DNA from: Bauldia sp965232525
Lineage (GTDB): Bacteria; Pseudomonadota; Alphaproteobacteria; Rhizobiales; Kaistiaceae
Assembly (NCBI RefSeq): GCF_965232525.1
Contig: NZ_OZ246980.1
Location: forward strand, 1,302,001 to 1,366,000
Direction: 5' to 3'
DNA: 64,000 nt
Made by a program: the position numbers and the translations under genes. The stretch's first letter is position 1. Each line of letters opens with the position of its first letter. This document shows, piece by piece, positions 52,844 through 61,674 of this stretch. The notes below the pieces were generated by a model. It saw nothing but the letters and a program-made list of their open reading frames with translations, searched no databases and had not been told where the DNA came from.

Positions 52844-54976
52844 ATGGTGATGGGGGTCCGCGCCGGCTGGTTCTACCCGGTCATGATCGTCGTGATCCTC
52901 GCCGGCGCCGTTACCCTGCGGATCGACGACCCGCTCTTCATGCAGACGCTGAGGGCGCTGTCTTTCGACGTCTATCAGCGGCTCGCGCCGGCGGAGCCCA
53001 ACCCCGATCCGCCGGTTCGGGTTGTCGCCATCGATGCCGAATCGATTGACCGGATTGGGCCATGGCCGTGGCCACCGGCCATCCTCGCCGGTCTGGTGGA
53101 CGGCGCGCGCGAACACGGCGCCGCGGTGGTTGCTTTCGATCTCCGGCTGGGTGCCGACAGCGCGGTCGATCCGTTGACAACGGCAGTTGCGGACGGACCG
53201 ACGGTGTCGTCGCTGATGCCGACCAACCAGGCGAGTGACGACGTCCTGCCGCTGCCGAAAGCCGGCTTCCTCACTCCGGCAACGGATCCGCTTCCATACC
53301 TGCCGTCCTACGCGAACGTTGTTGCTAACGCGCCAGCCGTTGACGTTTCGGCGGCCGGCATTGGGGCCACACTGGCGGAGGAGCCGGCCACCGTACGCCG
53401 GCTGCCGTTGGCGGATCGGATCGGCGATATCATCCTGCCGTCGCTGCCAATGGAGGTCTTGCGCGTGGCGCAAGGCGCGTCCGAATATACGCTCACCGCG
53501 TCCGATCAGCAGAACTGGACGACGCTTGGCCGGGCGCCGGGGATCGAGCGAATTGCGGTTGGCGACATTGCGGTTCCGACCGATCCTGACGGCGGTCTCC
53601 GGCTGCGCTGGCGTGCTGACGACGCGACCACTCATGTGCCAGCCTGGCGCATCCTGGCCAACGAGGAGTTTGGGAATCGCCTCGGCGGTCGGATTGCGAT
53701 GATCGGCGTGACCGCGCCAAACTTGGCGGATTTGCGCGCGACGCCACTGGAAGTCGCGGTGCCAGTGGTGTCGCTCCATGCTCAGGCGATCGAGTACATC
53801 CTTTCGGGGCAGGCGCTGACCCGACCGCTTCAGGCACTTCCCATCGAGATCGGTGTCGTCGTTGTCGTCGGCATCATTCTCGCACTCGTTGTCACGCGGC
53901 TCGGCCTGATCCTTGCGGTGGTCACCAGCCTGACTGTCGTTGGGCTTGTCCTCGCCGGGGGCTGGTATGCCTACCGCGATTTCGGATTGGTGTTCGATCC
54001 GAGCTGGCCGGCTTTGACGCTGTGGATGATGGCGGCGCTCGCAATCCTATATCTGCGCAGGCGGTTGGAGTTGCGGCGCCGGCAAGTCAGGGCAGCATTT
54101 GGGCAAACGCTTGCACCGCAGGTTGTCAGGGCGATCATCGCACGCCCGGATCGGCTGGTGTTGGATGGGGAAGCCCGCGAACTGACCGTCATGTTTGGCC
54201 GGGTTCGCAATTTTGGAACGGTTGCCGATCGCCTAGAAACCCGCGACCTGATCGCTTTCGTCAATCGTCTCAACCGACCCGTGATGCAGGCGATCGGCGA
54301 TCACCGCGGTACGGTTGCCAGAAAGACCGGTGAGATATTTGAAGCGTTCTGGAACGCGCCGCTCGACGACGAAGCCCATGCCGACAATGCTTGTCGGGCT
54401 GCGATCGACGTGGCATCGGCGGCGCGGCAGTTCGGCGCCGAAATGCCCTCGGATGCCGAGGATACCGCTCGCGGAGCAGGCTGGCTTGCGGTTGGGCTGG
54501 GTATCGCGAGTGGAAACTGCGCCGTCGGTAACCTCGGCACCCGCGATCGCTTCGACTACGTGGCGCTTGGCGCGCCGGTTGATCTCTCGGAACGCCTCCA
54601 ACGTCGCTGCGCCGTGTTCGGCGTCGCAGTCGTTATTGCGGATTCCACCGCGCGCTTGCTCAGCGATCCGCGGATGTTGGAGCTTGATCTGGTCAGGGCC
54701 GAGGGACGCGCTCGCCCCGTTCGGCTTTTCACGCTTGCGGCGGCGGTCGATGGGCTCGACGCGGTATTTCCCGAGATCAGCCCGATCCACGCGCAAATGA
54801 TCGCGCGTTTTCGCGATCGTGACTGGGCCGCGGCGGAACAAGCGCTGGCCGCGTGCCGGGATTTTCGGATCGCCGGCCTGACGACGCTCTATAGCCTCTA
54901 CCGGGCGCGGATCGCCACGTTCCGCGAAATCGGTCCGCCTCCCGATTGGGACGGTGCCGACACAACCGCGCTGTGA
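52844..54976 (+). CDS. CHASE2 domain adenylate/guanylate cyclase-like protein
   Basis: 710 residues: a transmembrane helix at about 9-26, an extracytoplasmic CHASE2 sensor (about 35-325), three transmembrane helices (about 335-405), and a class III cyclase domain (about 440-600). The metal-binding positions are altered: the usual F-[SA]-D-[IV]-R-G-F-T reads FGRVRNFG, with Arg near 453 for Asp, and the second Asp (GDA.M) is Glu near 497. Later parts (ASGNCAVGNLGTRDRFDYVALGAPVDLSERLQ) are recognisable. It may be inactive or use an altered mechanism. A C-terminal helical tail follows. Confidence 0.87.
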   Translation: MVMGVRAGWFYPVMIVVILAGAVTLRIDDPLFMQTLRALSFDVYQRLAPAEPNPDPPVRVVAIDAESIDRIGPWPWPPAILAGLVDGAREHGAAVVAFDLRLGADSAVDPLTTAVADGPTVSSLMPTNQASDDVLPLPKAGFLTPATDPLPYLPSYANVVANAPAVDVSAAGIGATLAEEPATVRRLPLADRIGDIILPSLPMEVLRVAQGASEYTLTASDQQNWTTLGRAPGIERIAVGDIAVPTDPDGGLRLRWRADDATTHVPAWRILANEEFGNRLGGRIAMIGVTAPNLADLRATPLEVAVPVVSLHAQAIEYILSGQALTRPLQALPIEIGVVVVVGIILALVVTRLGLILAVVTSLTVVGLVLAGGWYAYRDFGLVFDPSWPALTLWMMAALAILYLRRRLELRRRQVRAAFGQTLAPQVVRAIIARPDRLVLDGEARELTVMFGRVRNFGTVADRLETRDLIAFVNRLNRPVMQAIGDHRGTVARKTGEIFEAFWNAPLDDEAHADNACRAAIDVASAARQFGAEMPSDAEDTARGAGWLAVGLGIASGNCAVGNLGTRDRFDYVALGAPVDLSERLQRRCAVFGVAVVIADSTARLLSDPRMLELDLVRAEGRARPVRLFTLAAAVDGLDAVFPEISPIHAQMIARFRDRDWAAAEQALAACRDFRIAGLTTLYSLYRARIATFREIGPPPDWDGADTTAL

Positions 54977-55075
54977 CTGTCCGCTGCGCTGTGATGGGTG
55001 TCACATCGTGCCACGTTGCAAATCGGCATTGTATTTGATGCGGACGCGGAGGCTTTGTGAGTTGGGGGAGTCCAA

Positions 55076-55474
55076 GTGACCGATCCGTTTGTCGCGCTCC
55101 TGGTCGTCCTGACGATCCTGGAGGTCAAGCACTTCGTCTGCGACTATCCACTCCAGACGACCTACCAGTTGGCCAACAAGGGGAAATACGGTCACCCGGG
55201 CGGCATCCTCCACTCCGCAATCCAGGCCGTCGGCACGATGGTCGCGTTCATCGCCGTCACCCCGACCCTCGCGCTCGGAGCGACAATCGTCGTTGTCGAG
55301 TTTCTGGTCCATTACCATGTGGACTGGTCGAAGGATCAGATCATCCGACGGGCTGGGTTCAAGGTCACCGACAACGCCTTCTGGCACGCGATTGGTGCCG
55401 ATCAACTGTTGCACCACCTGACCTATCTGGCGATCGGCGGCGTTCTGGTAGGGACGATCGTCGGGACCGGCTAA
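55076..55474 (+). CDS. DUF3307 membrane protein
   Basis: 132 residues from GTG 55076. Hydrophobic helices at about 5-22, 45-65 and 68-88, with the DUF3307 features KHFVCDYPLQTTYQ near the N terminus and DQLLHHLTYLAI at the end. Conserved His and Asp residues suggest a metal or active site, but no function is known. It lies 100 bp after the cyclase gene. Confidence 0.82.
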   Translation: MTDPFVALLVVLTILEVKHFVCDYPLQTTYQLANKGKYGHPGGILHSAIQAVGTMVAFIAVTPTLALGATIVVVEFLVHYHVDWSKDQIIRRAGFKVTDNAFWHAIGADQLLHHLTYLAIGGVLVGTIVGTG

Positions 55475-55477
55475 CGG

Positions 55478-55864
55478 TTACTCGGCGAGTTTCTCGTTCA
55501 TCGCCCGAAGGCGTTCGGCGAGAACCCGCATCACATCCAGCGCGAAATACGGTGTGTCCTGAACCAGCACGACAAACAGTCGCTCATCGACCGGAATGAT
55601 CTCGGTTGGCTCGGTCGCGACCGCGTCCGCACTTCGCTTTGAGTGGTCGATGAGCGCCATTTCGCCAAAGATGCCGTGCGCGCCGATCTCTTCGATGGCC
55701 TTGTCGCCGACTCGAATCTCGACCCGGCCGCTGCGGACCAGAAACATCTCTTTCGCTTCGTCGCCCGTCGACACGATCGTCTCGCCCGCCTCATAGCGGC
55801 GGGACGGTGTTTCACTGCGATCAAGCATCTCGAAGCTGATCGGGCTGGTCTTGAACAGGCTCAT
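55478..55864 (-). CDS. cyclic-nucleotide-binding domain protein
   Basis: 128 residues from ATG 55864 (GGGAG upstream); a start at 55936 would add 24 residues without similarity. A single cNMP-binding domain carries YEAGETIVSTGDEAKEMFLVRSGRVEIRV and the cassette GIFGEMALIDHSKRSADAVA; the phosphate-contact Arg is KRSAD. It ends with LRAMNEKLAE, without a DNA-binding domain. Convergent with the DUF3307 gene, 3 bp apart. Confidence 0.87.
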   Translation of the reverse strand: MSLFKTSPISFEMLDRSETPSRRYEAGETIVSTGDEAKEMFLVRSGRVEIRVGDKAIEEIGAHGIFGEMALIDHSKRSADAVATEPTEIIPVDERLFVVLVQDTPYFALDVMRVLAERLRAMNEKLAE

Positions 55865-55975
55865 CGCTGCGCGCACTCCCGAGGAAAAGGCAGTTTCCCC
55901 CCGGTTAGCAGCATGGTCATGACGTTTGTGTGACACGGGTGGCCCTGATGAGCTGGTCCGGCGAATCCCGACACG

Positions 55976-57100
55976 TCAAAGCGACGTCATCGTCGTTTCG
56001 GCGCCCGTTTTGGCGGAGCGCCGGCGGTTCGGACCGGGCTTGGGCTCGCGCGGCGGCGCGACGCTATCGCGGAATGCAAGGGTGCAGGGCAGTCGCGTTC
56101 GGCGACGCTCGACTGTCGCGCCGGCCATGCGCCGGACCAGCGTCTCGGCGCCGAGGCGTCCCATCTCCGTCCGGGGTTGGATCACTGTGGTCAACCGCGG
56201 GTCGTACACCGCCGAGTATTCGATCCCGTCGAACCCGGCGACCGACACGTCATCGGGGACCGACAGCCCCGCTTCCTTCGCGGCGCGGATGAAACCGATC
56301 GCCATCTCATCGCTGGCAGCGAACACCGCGGTCGGTCGTTGGTCGCCGAGATCGAGGAACCGGCCGACGACGTTTGCCCCGGCGGCGAGTGAAAATTCAC
56401 CCGGCCAGATGAGCTCCTTGTTGATCGGCAAACCGGCGGCGGCCAGCGCATCCATATAGCCACGCCGTCGCTCGTTGGTTTCGATGTTGTCCTCCGGGCC
56501 GGTGATGTGGGCGATCCGGCAGTGCCCAAGCCGGATGAGGTGCTCGGTCATCTGGCGTGACGCATCGCGATTGGCGATTTCGATCACCGGCAAACCGCTT
56601 TCCGGGATGTCGTTGGAGATAAGCGTGATCGGGAAGTTGCTATCGAGTTTGGCAAAATCAGCGGCCGGCAGCCGGCCGTTGAAGAGCAGGACCCCGTCCA
56701 CTAGTCCGGTACGCACGATGCAGTCGTAGTGCGCCTCGCGGGTCGGGTCGTTGCGCGTATCGCCGAACAGAACGCCGTACTTGGCGCGGGTCAGCACCTC
56801 TTCGACAGCGTTGATAATCACGTTCCAGAACGAGTGTCCGAGACCCGGCAGCAGGCAAAGTACCATACTGGTCGACTGGATCCTCAGGTTTCTCGCGGTC
56901 GCGTTTGGCGAGTAGCCGGTGGCCTCGATGGCGGCCATCACGCGTTCTCGCGTTTCGGCCGCCACGCGATCTGCATCGGTCAGTGCTCGGCTCACCGTCG
57001 CCGTCGAGACGCCGGCACGTCGCGCAACGTCCAGGATCGTCGCGGCGCGTCTGCGACGGCCGTTTCCGGATTGGTTTTTCTTGTCTGAGCGAGTTGGCAT
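55976..57100 (-). CDS. LacI family transcriptional regulator of the downstream sugar ABC operon
   Basis: 374 residues. The helix-turn-helix at about 21-42 is TILDVARRAGVSTATVSRAL; NATARNLRIQ is the hinge; the effector domain follows with SFWNVIINAVEEVL. The basic C-terminal tail is longer than usual. It diverges from the sugar ABC operon, and the gap holds a sigma-70-type promoter and two TGTAAACG-type operators matching LacI-family palindromes, so autoregulated repression of the operon is strongly suggested. Confidence 0.93.
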   Translation of the reverse strand: MPTRSDKKNQSGNGRRRRAATILDVARRAGVSTATVSRALTDADRVAAETRERVMAAIEATGYSPNATARNLRIQSTSMVLCLLPGLGHSFWNVIINAVEEVLTRAKYGVLFGDTRNDPTREAHYDCIVRTGLVDGVLLFNGRLPAADFAKLDSNFPITLISNDIPESGLPVIEIANRDASRQMTEHLIRLGHCRIAHITGPEDNIETNERRRGYMDALAAAGLPINKELIWPGEFSLAAGANVVGRFLDLGDQRPTAVFAASDEMAIGFIRAAKEAGLSVPDDVSVAGFDGIEYSAVYDPRLTTVIQPRTEMGRLGAETLVRRMAGATVERRRTRLPCTLAFRDSVAPPREPKPGPNRRRSAKTGAETTMTSL

Positions 57101-57161
57101 GATCCGGAAAACCGTTGTGACCCCTACGTTTGGCTCCCAATGTCAATTTGGCCGAGCCATA

Positions 57162-57189
57162 TTGACATAGGCATCCGCCGGGCTAAAAT
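57162..57189 (+). promoter_or_regulatory. sigma-70-type promoter of the sugar ABC operon
   Basis: TTGACA at 57162-57167 and TAAAAT at 57184-57189 with a 16-bp spacer. The first operator begins 3 bp after the -10, covering the expected transcription start. Confidence 0.75.
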
Positions 57190-57192
57190 CGA

Positions 57193-57206
57193 TGTAAACG
57201 TTTTCA
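57193..57206. promoter_or_regulatory. LacI-type operator 1
   Basis: TGTAAACGTTTTCA, one mismatch from the palindrome TGTAAACGTTTACA with the central CG typical of LacI/GalR operators. Bound repressor would block the promoter just upstream. Confidence 0.72.
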
Positions 57207-57267
57207 ATTCGAGACACCTCGGACAAATCAAAGGAGTTGACAAGTCATTCGCATTGAAGAATGCTGA

Positions 57268-57281
57268 TGTAAACGATTACA
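57268..57281. promoter_or_regulatory. LacI-type operator 2
   Basis: TGTAAACGATTACA, also one mismatch from the same palindrome, 75 bp (about seven helical turns) from operator 1. The spacing would allow repression by DNA looping. Confidence 0.72.
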
Positions 57282-57368
57282 GGGCGGTCTGCAAACAGAC
57301 GATGTGCTGCCCCGTGTCGATGTTGCGATGCAAATGTGCATTGTGCACTTGCAAAAGGGAGGAATGTA

Positions 57369-58613
57369 ATGAAAGCACTCACCACAAGACTGCTGGGCGC
57401 GGCAGCCTTTGCAGCCTTCGCGGCTCCGGCGTTCGCGGCCGATTGCGAGGTAACCCACTGGTGGACCTCGGGCGGCGAAGCGGCGGCAGTGGCCGAGTTC
57501 GCCAATGCGCTCAACGCAGCTGGTTCGCACAATTGGGTCGACGGTGCGATTGGCGGTAGCGGCGACACCGCGCGGCCGATCATCATCAGCCGTATCATGG
57601 GTGGCCAACCGCCGTGCGCAACACAGTTCAACCCTGGCAAGGACGCCGACGATCTGATCGACGCCGACCTCATGCTCGACCTGACCGAAATCGCCGAGGC
57701 GGAGGGCTGGGCCGATTTCGTCTATCCGCCGTCCCAGTATCAATCCTGTGTGCGCGACGGCAAGGTCTGGTGTGTGCCGGTCAATATCCACTCTGGCCTG
57801 TGGATGTGGACCAACCGCGGCATCTTCGAAGATAACGGCCTTGAGCCGCCAAAGGATTGGAACGACCTGATGGCCGCGGCGCCGACGCTACGGGAAAACG
57901 GGGTCATTCCGCTGTCTGCCGCCCAGGGCTGGCCGATCGGTAACCTCTCGACCAACATCGAAGTCGGCGTGCTCGGCATCGATAACTTCAAGAAAATCTA
58001 CATCGACCGCGATATGGACGTGGTCCGGGGCGATACCAGCCGTCGCGTCTGGGAAGTGCTCGACGAGGCCCGTAACATCATCGATTCGCAGGAGATTGTC
58101 CCGCAGTGGAACGACGCCGTCAGCCTGGTGATTACCGGCAAAGCGGCCGCCAACGTCATGGGCGACTGGGCCCAGGGCGAATTTCAGGTCGCCGAAATGA
58201 CCGCCGGCGAAGACTATGACTGTCTGGCTGGTCTTGGGCTGAACAATGTCGCGGACACAGGCGGTGATGTCTTCTACTTCCCGAAGACCGACGATCCGGA
58301 AGTGACCGCAGCGCAGCTTGAGCTGGCGTCGCTGATGATCTCCAAGCCGGTTCAGGTGGCTTTCAACCTGAAGAAGGGCTCGATGCCGATCCGGCAGGAT
58401 GTCGATCTCGATACAGCCAATGCCTGCATGAAGAAGGGCCTCGCCATCATCGCCGACGTCAACAACCTCGTACCGTCCGGCGCCCAGCTCATGCAGCGCG
58501 AGACGATCAACGAGATTCGTGATCTGCGCAACGAGTTCTTCACCGATCCGTCCATGAGCGTGGACGAGGCGTTCGAGCAGTTCGGCGACATCATCGAGAA
58601 CGCGCCGCAATAG
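57369..58613 (+). CDS. sugar ABC transporter substrate-binding protein (family 1)
   Basis: 414 residues from ATG 57369 (GGGAGGA upstream; an in-frame ATG 11 codons earlier lacks a ribosome site). The signal peptide ends at about residue 24 (AFA|ADC). The mature start CEVTHWWTSGGEAAAVAEF is characteristic of the glucose/mannose-type binding proteins (GtsA-like) of extracellular solute-binding family 1. It captures a mono- or disaccharide in the periplasm. First gene of a six-gene operon under LacI control. Confidence 0.92.
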   Translation: MKALTTRLLGAAAFAAFAAPAFAADCEVTHWWTSGGEAAAVAEFANALNAAGSHNWVDGAIGGSGDTARPIIISRIMGGQPPCATQFNPGKDADDLIDADLMLDLTEIAEAEGWADFVYPPSQYQSCVRDGKVWCVPVNIHSGLWMWTNRGIFEDNGLEPPKDWNDLMAAAPTLRENGVIPLSAAQGWPIGNLSTNIEVGVLGIDNFKKIYIDRDMDVVRGDTSRRVWEVLDEARNIIDSQEIVPQWNDAVSLVITGKAAANVMGDWAQGEFQVAEMTAGEDYDCLAGLGLNNVADTGGDVFYFPKTDDPEVTAAQLELASLMISKPVQVAFNLKKGSMPIRQDVDLDTANACMKKGLAIIADVNNLVPSGAQLMQRETINEIRDLRNEFFTDPSMSVDEAFEQFGDIIENAPQ

Positions 58614-58641
58614 GCTCTCGGCTCTGTTGCTTCTCAACAGT

Positions 58642-58670
58642 GCGATCGGCTCAGGCCTTGAGCCGATCGC
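58642..58670 (+). terminator. hairpin between binding-protein and permease genes
   Basis: A perfect 12-bp stem (GCGATCGGCTCA / TGAGCCGATCGC) with a 5-base loop, 28 bases after the substrate-binding-protein stop and 41 before the permease start. A short hairpin CTGTTG/CAACAG precedes it. As in frcB-frcC, it probably raises the binding-protein share of the message. Confidence 0.65.
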
Positions 58671-58711
58671 ATATTACGTTTTCAATAGCGATGGGTCAGT
58701 GAGGAAACGGT

Positions 58712-59653
58712 ATGGCTGAGGCCACCAGTTCGCTCGGTACGACCGCAACGATCGAGGTCGAAAGACCGCCGAACAAGCTGCTGCGCAACATGGCGTCGAA
58801 GATCGCGCTGACGCCGATGATCGCGACCGTGCTGGTGGTCTACATCGGCTGCACGATCTGGACGATCGCTTACTCGTTTACCAATTCGCGGATCCTGCCG
58901 ACCCGAAACTACGCCGAGGATTTCGTCGGCCTGGCGCAGTACGAGAAGTTGTTCGATACGCGCCGTTGGATCATTTCGATCGAGAATCTCGCCGTGTTCG
59001 GGATTCTGTCGCTGGTCTTCGTCTTCATCGTTGGCTTTCTGTTGGCGGTGCTAATGGATCAGAAGATCCGGTTCGAGAACACGTTCCGGACAATCTTTCT
59101 CTATCCCTTCGCCCTTTCATTCATCATCACCGGCCTGGTCTGGCAGTGGATCATGAACCCCGCCTTCGGCCTGCAGCAGACCATGCGCGGCCTCGGCTGG
59201 GAGAGCTTCACCTTCGACTGGATCGCGAATCGCAACATGGTGATCTACACCTTGGTGATCGCCGCGGTCTGGCAAGGCACCGGTCTTGTGATGGCCCTTA
59301 TGCTGGCGGGGCTTAGGGGTATTGATGACGATATCTGGCGAGCGGCCCGGGTCGATGGCATCCCCAAGTGGCGCACGTATCTGTTCATCGTCATTCCGAT
59401 GCTGCGCCCGGTGTTCATCACAACACTGGTGATCGTCGCTGCCGGTGTGGTGCGGACCTATGACCTGGTGGTCGCGATGACCGGCGGCGGGCCGGGCTTG
59501 GCCTCGCAATTACCCACCGTCTACATCTACGAGTTCATGTTCGTCTCCAACCTGTCGCAGGGCCTGGCGGCGTCGACGGTCCTGTTGGTGACTGTCGCCA
59601 TCATCGTGGTGCCCTGGGCGTTCTGGGAGTTCGGCAAGAGGCGTCACCAATGA
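58712..59653 (+). CDS. sugar ABC transporter permease 1 (MalF-like)
   Basis: 313 residues, six transmembrane helices. The EAA coupling loop is visible in DDDIWRAARVDGIPKWRTYLFIVIP. The inner-membrane partner of the following permease; stop and start overlap by 4 bp. Confidence 0.92.
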   Translation: MAEATSSLGTTATIEVERPPNKLLRNMASKIALTPMIATVLVVYIGCTIWTIAYSFTNSRILPTRNYAEDFVGLAQYEKLFDTRRWIISIENLAVFGILSLVFVFIVGFLLAVLMDQKIRFENTFRTIFLYPFALSFIITGLVWQWIMNPAFGLQQTMRGLGWESFTFDWIANRNMVIYTLVIAAVWQGTGLVMALMLAGLRGIDDDIWRAARVDGIPKWRTYLFIVIPMLRPVFITTLVIVAAGVVRTYDLVVAMTGGGPGLASQLPTVYIYEFMFVSNLSQGLAASTVLLVTVAIIVVPWAFWEFGKRRHQ

Positions 59654-60555
59654 GCGCGACCGCGATCGACATCGCCGACGGCCCCCGCGGCCCGCGCCCG
59701 ATCCGGCGCTTCGCACCGTCCACGATCATCATCTACGGGACGCTGATTTTCGCGGCGATCTATTACCTGGTGCCGCTCTACGTGATGGTCGTCACCTCGC
59801 TGAAGGGGCTGCCGGAAGTACGCCTCGGCAACATCTTCGCCCCGCCGGTGGAGATTACCTTCGAGGCCTGGGACAAGGCCTGGAACTCGGCCTGCACCGG
59901 CCTCTACTGCGAAGGGATGAAGACCCACTTCTGGAATTCGGTGATCATCACCGTTCCCAGCGTCATCGTCTCGATCGCGATCGGATCGGTGAGTGGCTAC
60001 GCTCTCGCCAACTGGCGGTTCAAGGGGTCCGAGTTCTTCTTCACCATTCTGCTGGTCGGCTCCTTCATCCCGTATCAGGTGATGATCTATCCGCTGGTGA
60101 TCGTCACCCGCGAGATGGGGATTTACGGCACCTTGTGGGCGGTGATCATGGTGCACTCAATCTTTGGCATGCCGCTGCTGACCCTGCTTTTCCGTAACTA
60201 TTTCGCCTCGCTCCCGGTCGATCTGTTCAAGGCGGCCCGCATCGATGGGGCTGGCTTCTGGGCGATTTTCCTTCGCGTCATGCTGCCGATGTCGCTGCCG
60301 ATCTTCACGGTGGCGATCATCCTGCAGGTGACCGGCATCTGGAACGACTTCTTGTTCGGTGTCGTGTTCGCGGGCCCGACCAACTATCCGATGACGGTCC
60401 AGCTCAACAACATCGTCAACTCGATCCAAGGCGTCCGGGAATACAACGTCAACATGGCGGCCACCATCATCACCGGATTAGTCCCACTCACCATCTACTT
60501 CATCTCCGGCCGTCTCTTCGTTCGCGGCATCGCCGCCGGCGCCGTGAAAGGCTGA
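59650..60555 (+). CDS. sugar ABC transporter permease 2 (MalG-like)
   Basis: 301 residues, six transmembrane helices, EAA loop SLPVDLFKAARIDGAGFWAIF. Completes the membrane channel with permease 1. The ATPase gene starts 4 bp after its stop. Confidence 0.92.
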   Translation: MSATAIDIADGPRGPRPIRRFAPSTIIIYGTLIFAAIYYLVPLYVMVVTSLKGLPEVRLGNIFAPPVEITFEAWDKAWNSACTGLYCEGMKTHFWNSVIITVPSVIVSIAIGSVSGYALANWRFKGSEFFFTILLVGSFIPYQVMIYPLVIVTREMGIYGTLWAVIMVHSIFGMPLLTLLFRNYFASLPVDLFKAARIDGAGFWAIFLRVMLPMSLPIFTVAIILQVTGIWNDFLFGVVFAGPTNYPMTVQLNNIVNSIQGVREYNVNMAATIITGLVPLTIYFISGRLFVRGIAAGAVKG

Positions 60556-60559
60556 TCCC

Positions 60560-61651
60560 ATGTCGCAAGTGTCCGTTCGCAAGGTTGGTGTCGCTTTCGG
60601 CCATCTCCAGGTCCTCAAGGACCTCGATCTCGAGGTCGAAAGCGGCGAATTCATCGTCCTGCTCGGCCCGTCCGGCTGCGGGAAGTCGACCCTTCTGAAC
60701 GCGATCGCGGGCCTGCTGGAGATCAACGCCGGACAGGTCTGGATCGGCGACAAGAATGTGACTTGGAAGGAACCTAAGGATCGTGGGATCGGCATGGTCT
60801 TCCAGACCTATGCGCTCTACCCGCGGATGACGGCAGAGGGAAATCTCACCTTCGGCCTCCGGGTCGCCCGGGTCCCGAAGGCGGAGATCGACCGGCGGGT
60901 CAAGGCGACGTCCGAACTCCTCCAGATCGAGCCGTTACTCAAGCGTCGGCCGTCGCAGCTTTCGGGTGGCCAGCGCCAGCGGGTTGCGATCGGCCGGGCG
61001 CTTGTTCGCGATGTCGATGTTTTTCTCTTCGACGAGCCGCTGTCGAACCTCGACGCCAAGCTGCGGACGGAACTGCGGGTCGAGTTGAAGAAGCTGCACC
61101 AGACCCTGGGCTCGACCATGATCTACGTGACTCACGATCAGATCGAAGCGCTGACCCTGGCCGACCGCGTCGCGGTCATGCATGGCGGTGTCATTCAGCA
61201 ACTTGCCGCGCCGAAGGAGATCTACCGCAAGCCGGTCAACCGCTTCGTTGCCGGCTTCGTCGGTTCGCCGGCAATGAATTTCTTGTCCGGTCAATTGGTG
61301 GCCGGCAATAGCTCACCAGCGCTGAAGATCGCGGACGGATCAGAGATCAGGCTCGACGGCTACGCCTTTGGTGCCACCCCCGGCGAGGGTCGCAAGGTCG
61401 TTCTCGGCGTCCGGCCCGAGCAGGTCGACCTGCATGACAACAACGGGGCCAACGTCGGCCGGTTCGACGTCCAGGTTTCGCTGATCGATCCGATGGGTGC
61501 CGACAGCCTGTTGTGGGGGACGGTCTGCGACGATACCGTGTCCGTGCGAATCGGCCCGGACGACGAGTTCGCCGTCGGCGGCAGGATTGAGGCTCACTTT
61601 CTTCCCAACCACGCATCGGTTTTCGACGCGGACAGCGGCGAAAGACTCTAA
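60560..61651 (+). CDS. sugar ABC transporter ATP-binding protein (UgpC/MsmK-like)
   Basis: 363 residues. Walker A GPSGCGKST near residue 38, signature LSGGQRQR, Walker B VFLFDEPLSNLDAKLR, switch His in YVTHDQIEA, and a C-terminal TOBE regulatory region from about 235 (VLGVRPEQVDL). It powers the permeases in the same operon. Confidence 0.94.
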   Translation: MSQVSVRKVGVAFGHLQVLKDLDLEVESGEFIVLLGPSGCGKSTLLNAIAGLLEINAGQVWIGDKNVTWKEPKDRGIGMVFQTYALYPRMTAEGNLTFGLRVARVPKAEIDRRVKATSELLQIEPLLKRRPSQLSGGQRQRVAIGRALVRDVDVFLFDEPLSNLDAKLRTELRVELKKLHQTLGSTMIYVTHDQIEALTLADRVAVMHGGVIQQLAAPKEIYRKPVNRFVAGFVGSPAMNFLSGQLVAGNSSPALKIADGSEIRLDGYAFGATPGEGRKVVLGVRPEQVDLHDNNGANVGRFDVQVSLIDPMGADSLLWGTVCDDTVSVRIGPDDEFAVGGRIEAHFLPNHASVFDADSGERL

Positions 61652-61674
61652 AACCCCAACAAATTGGACAGGCG

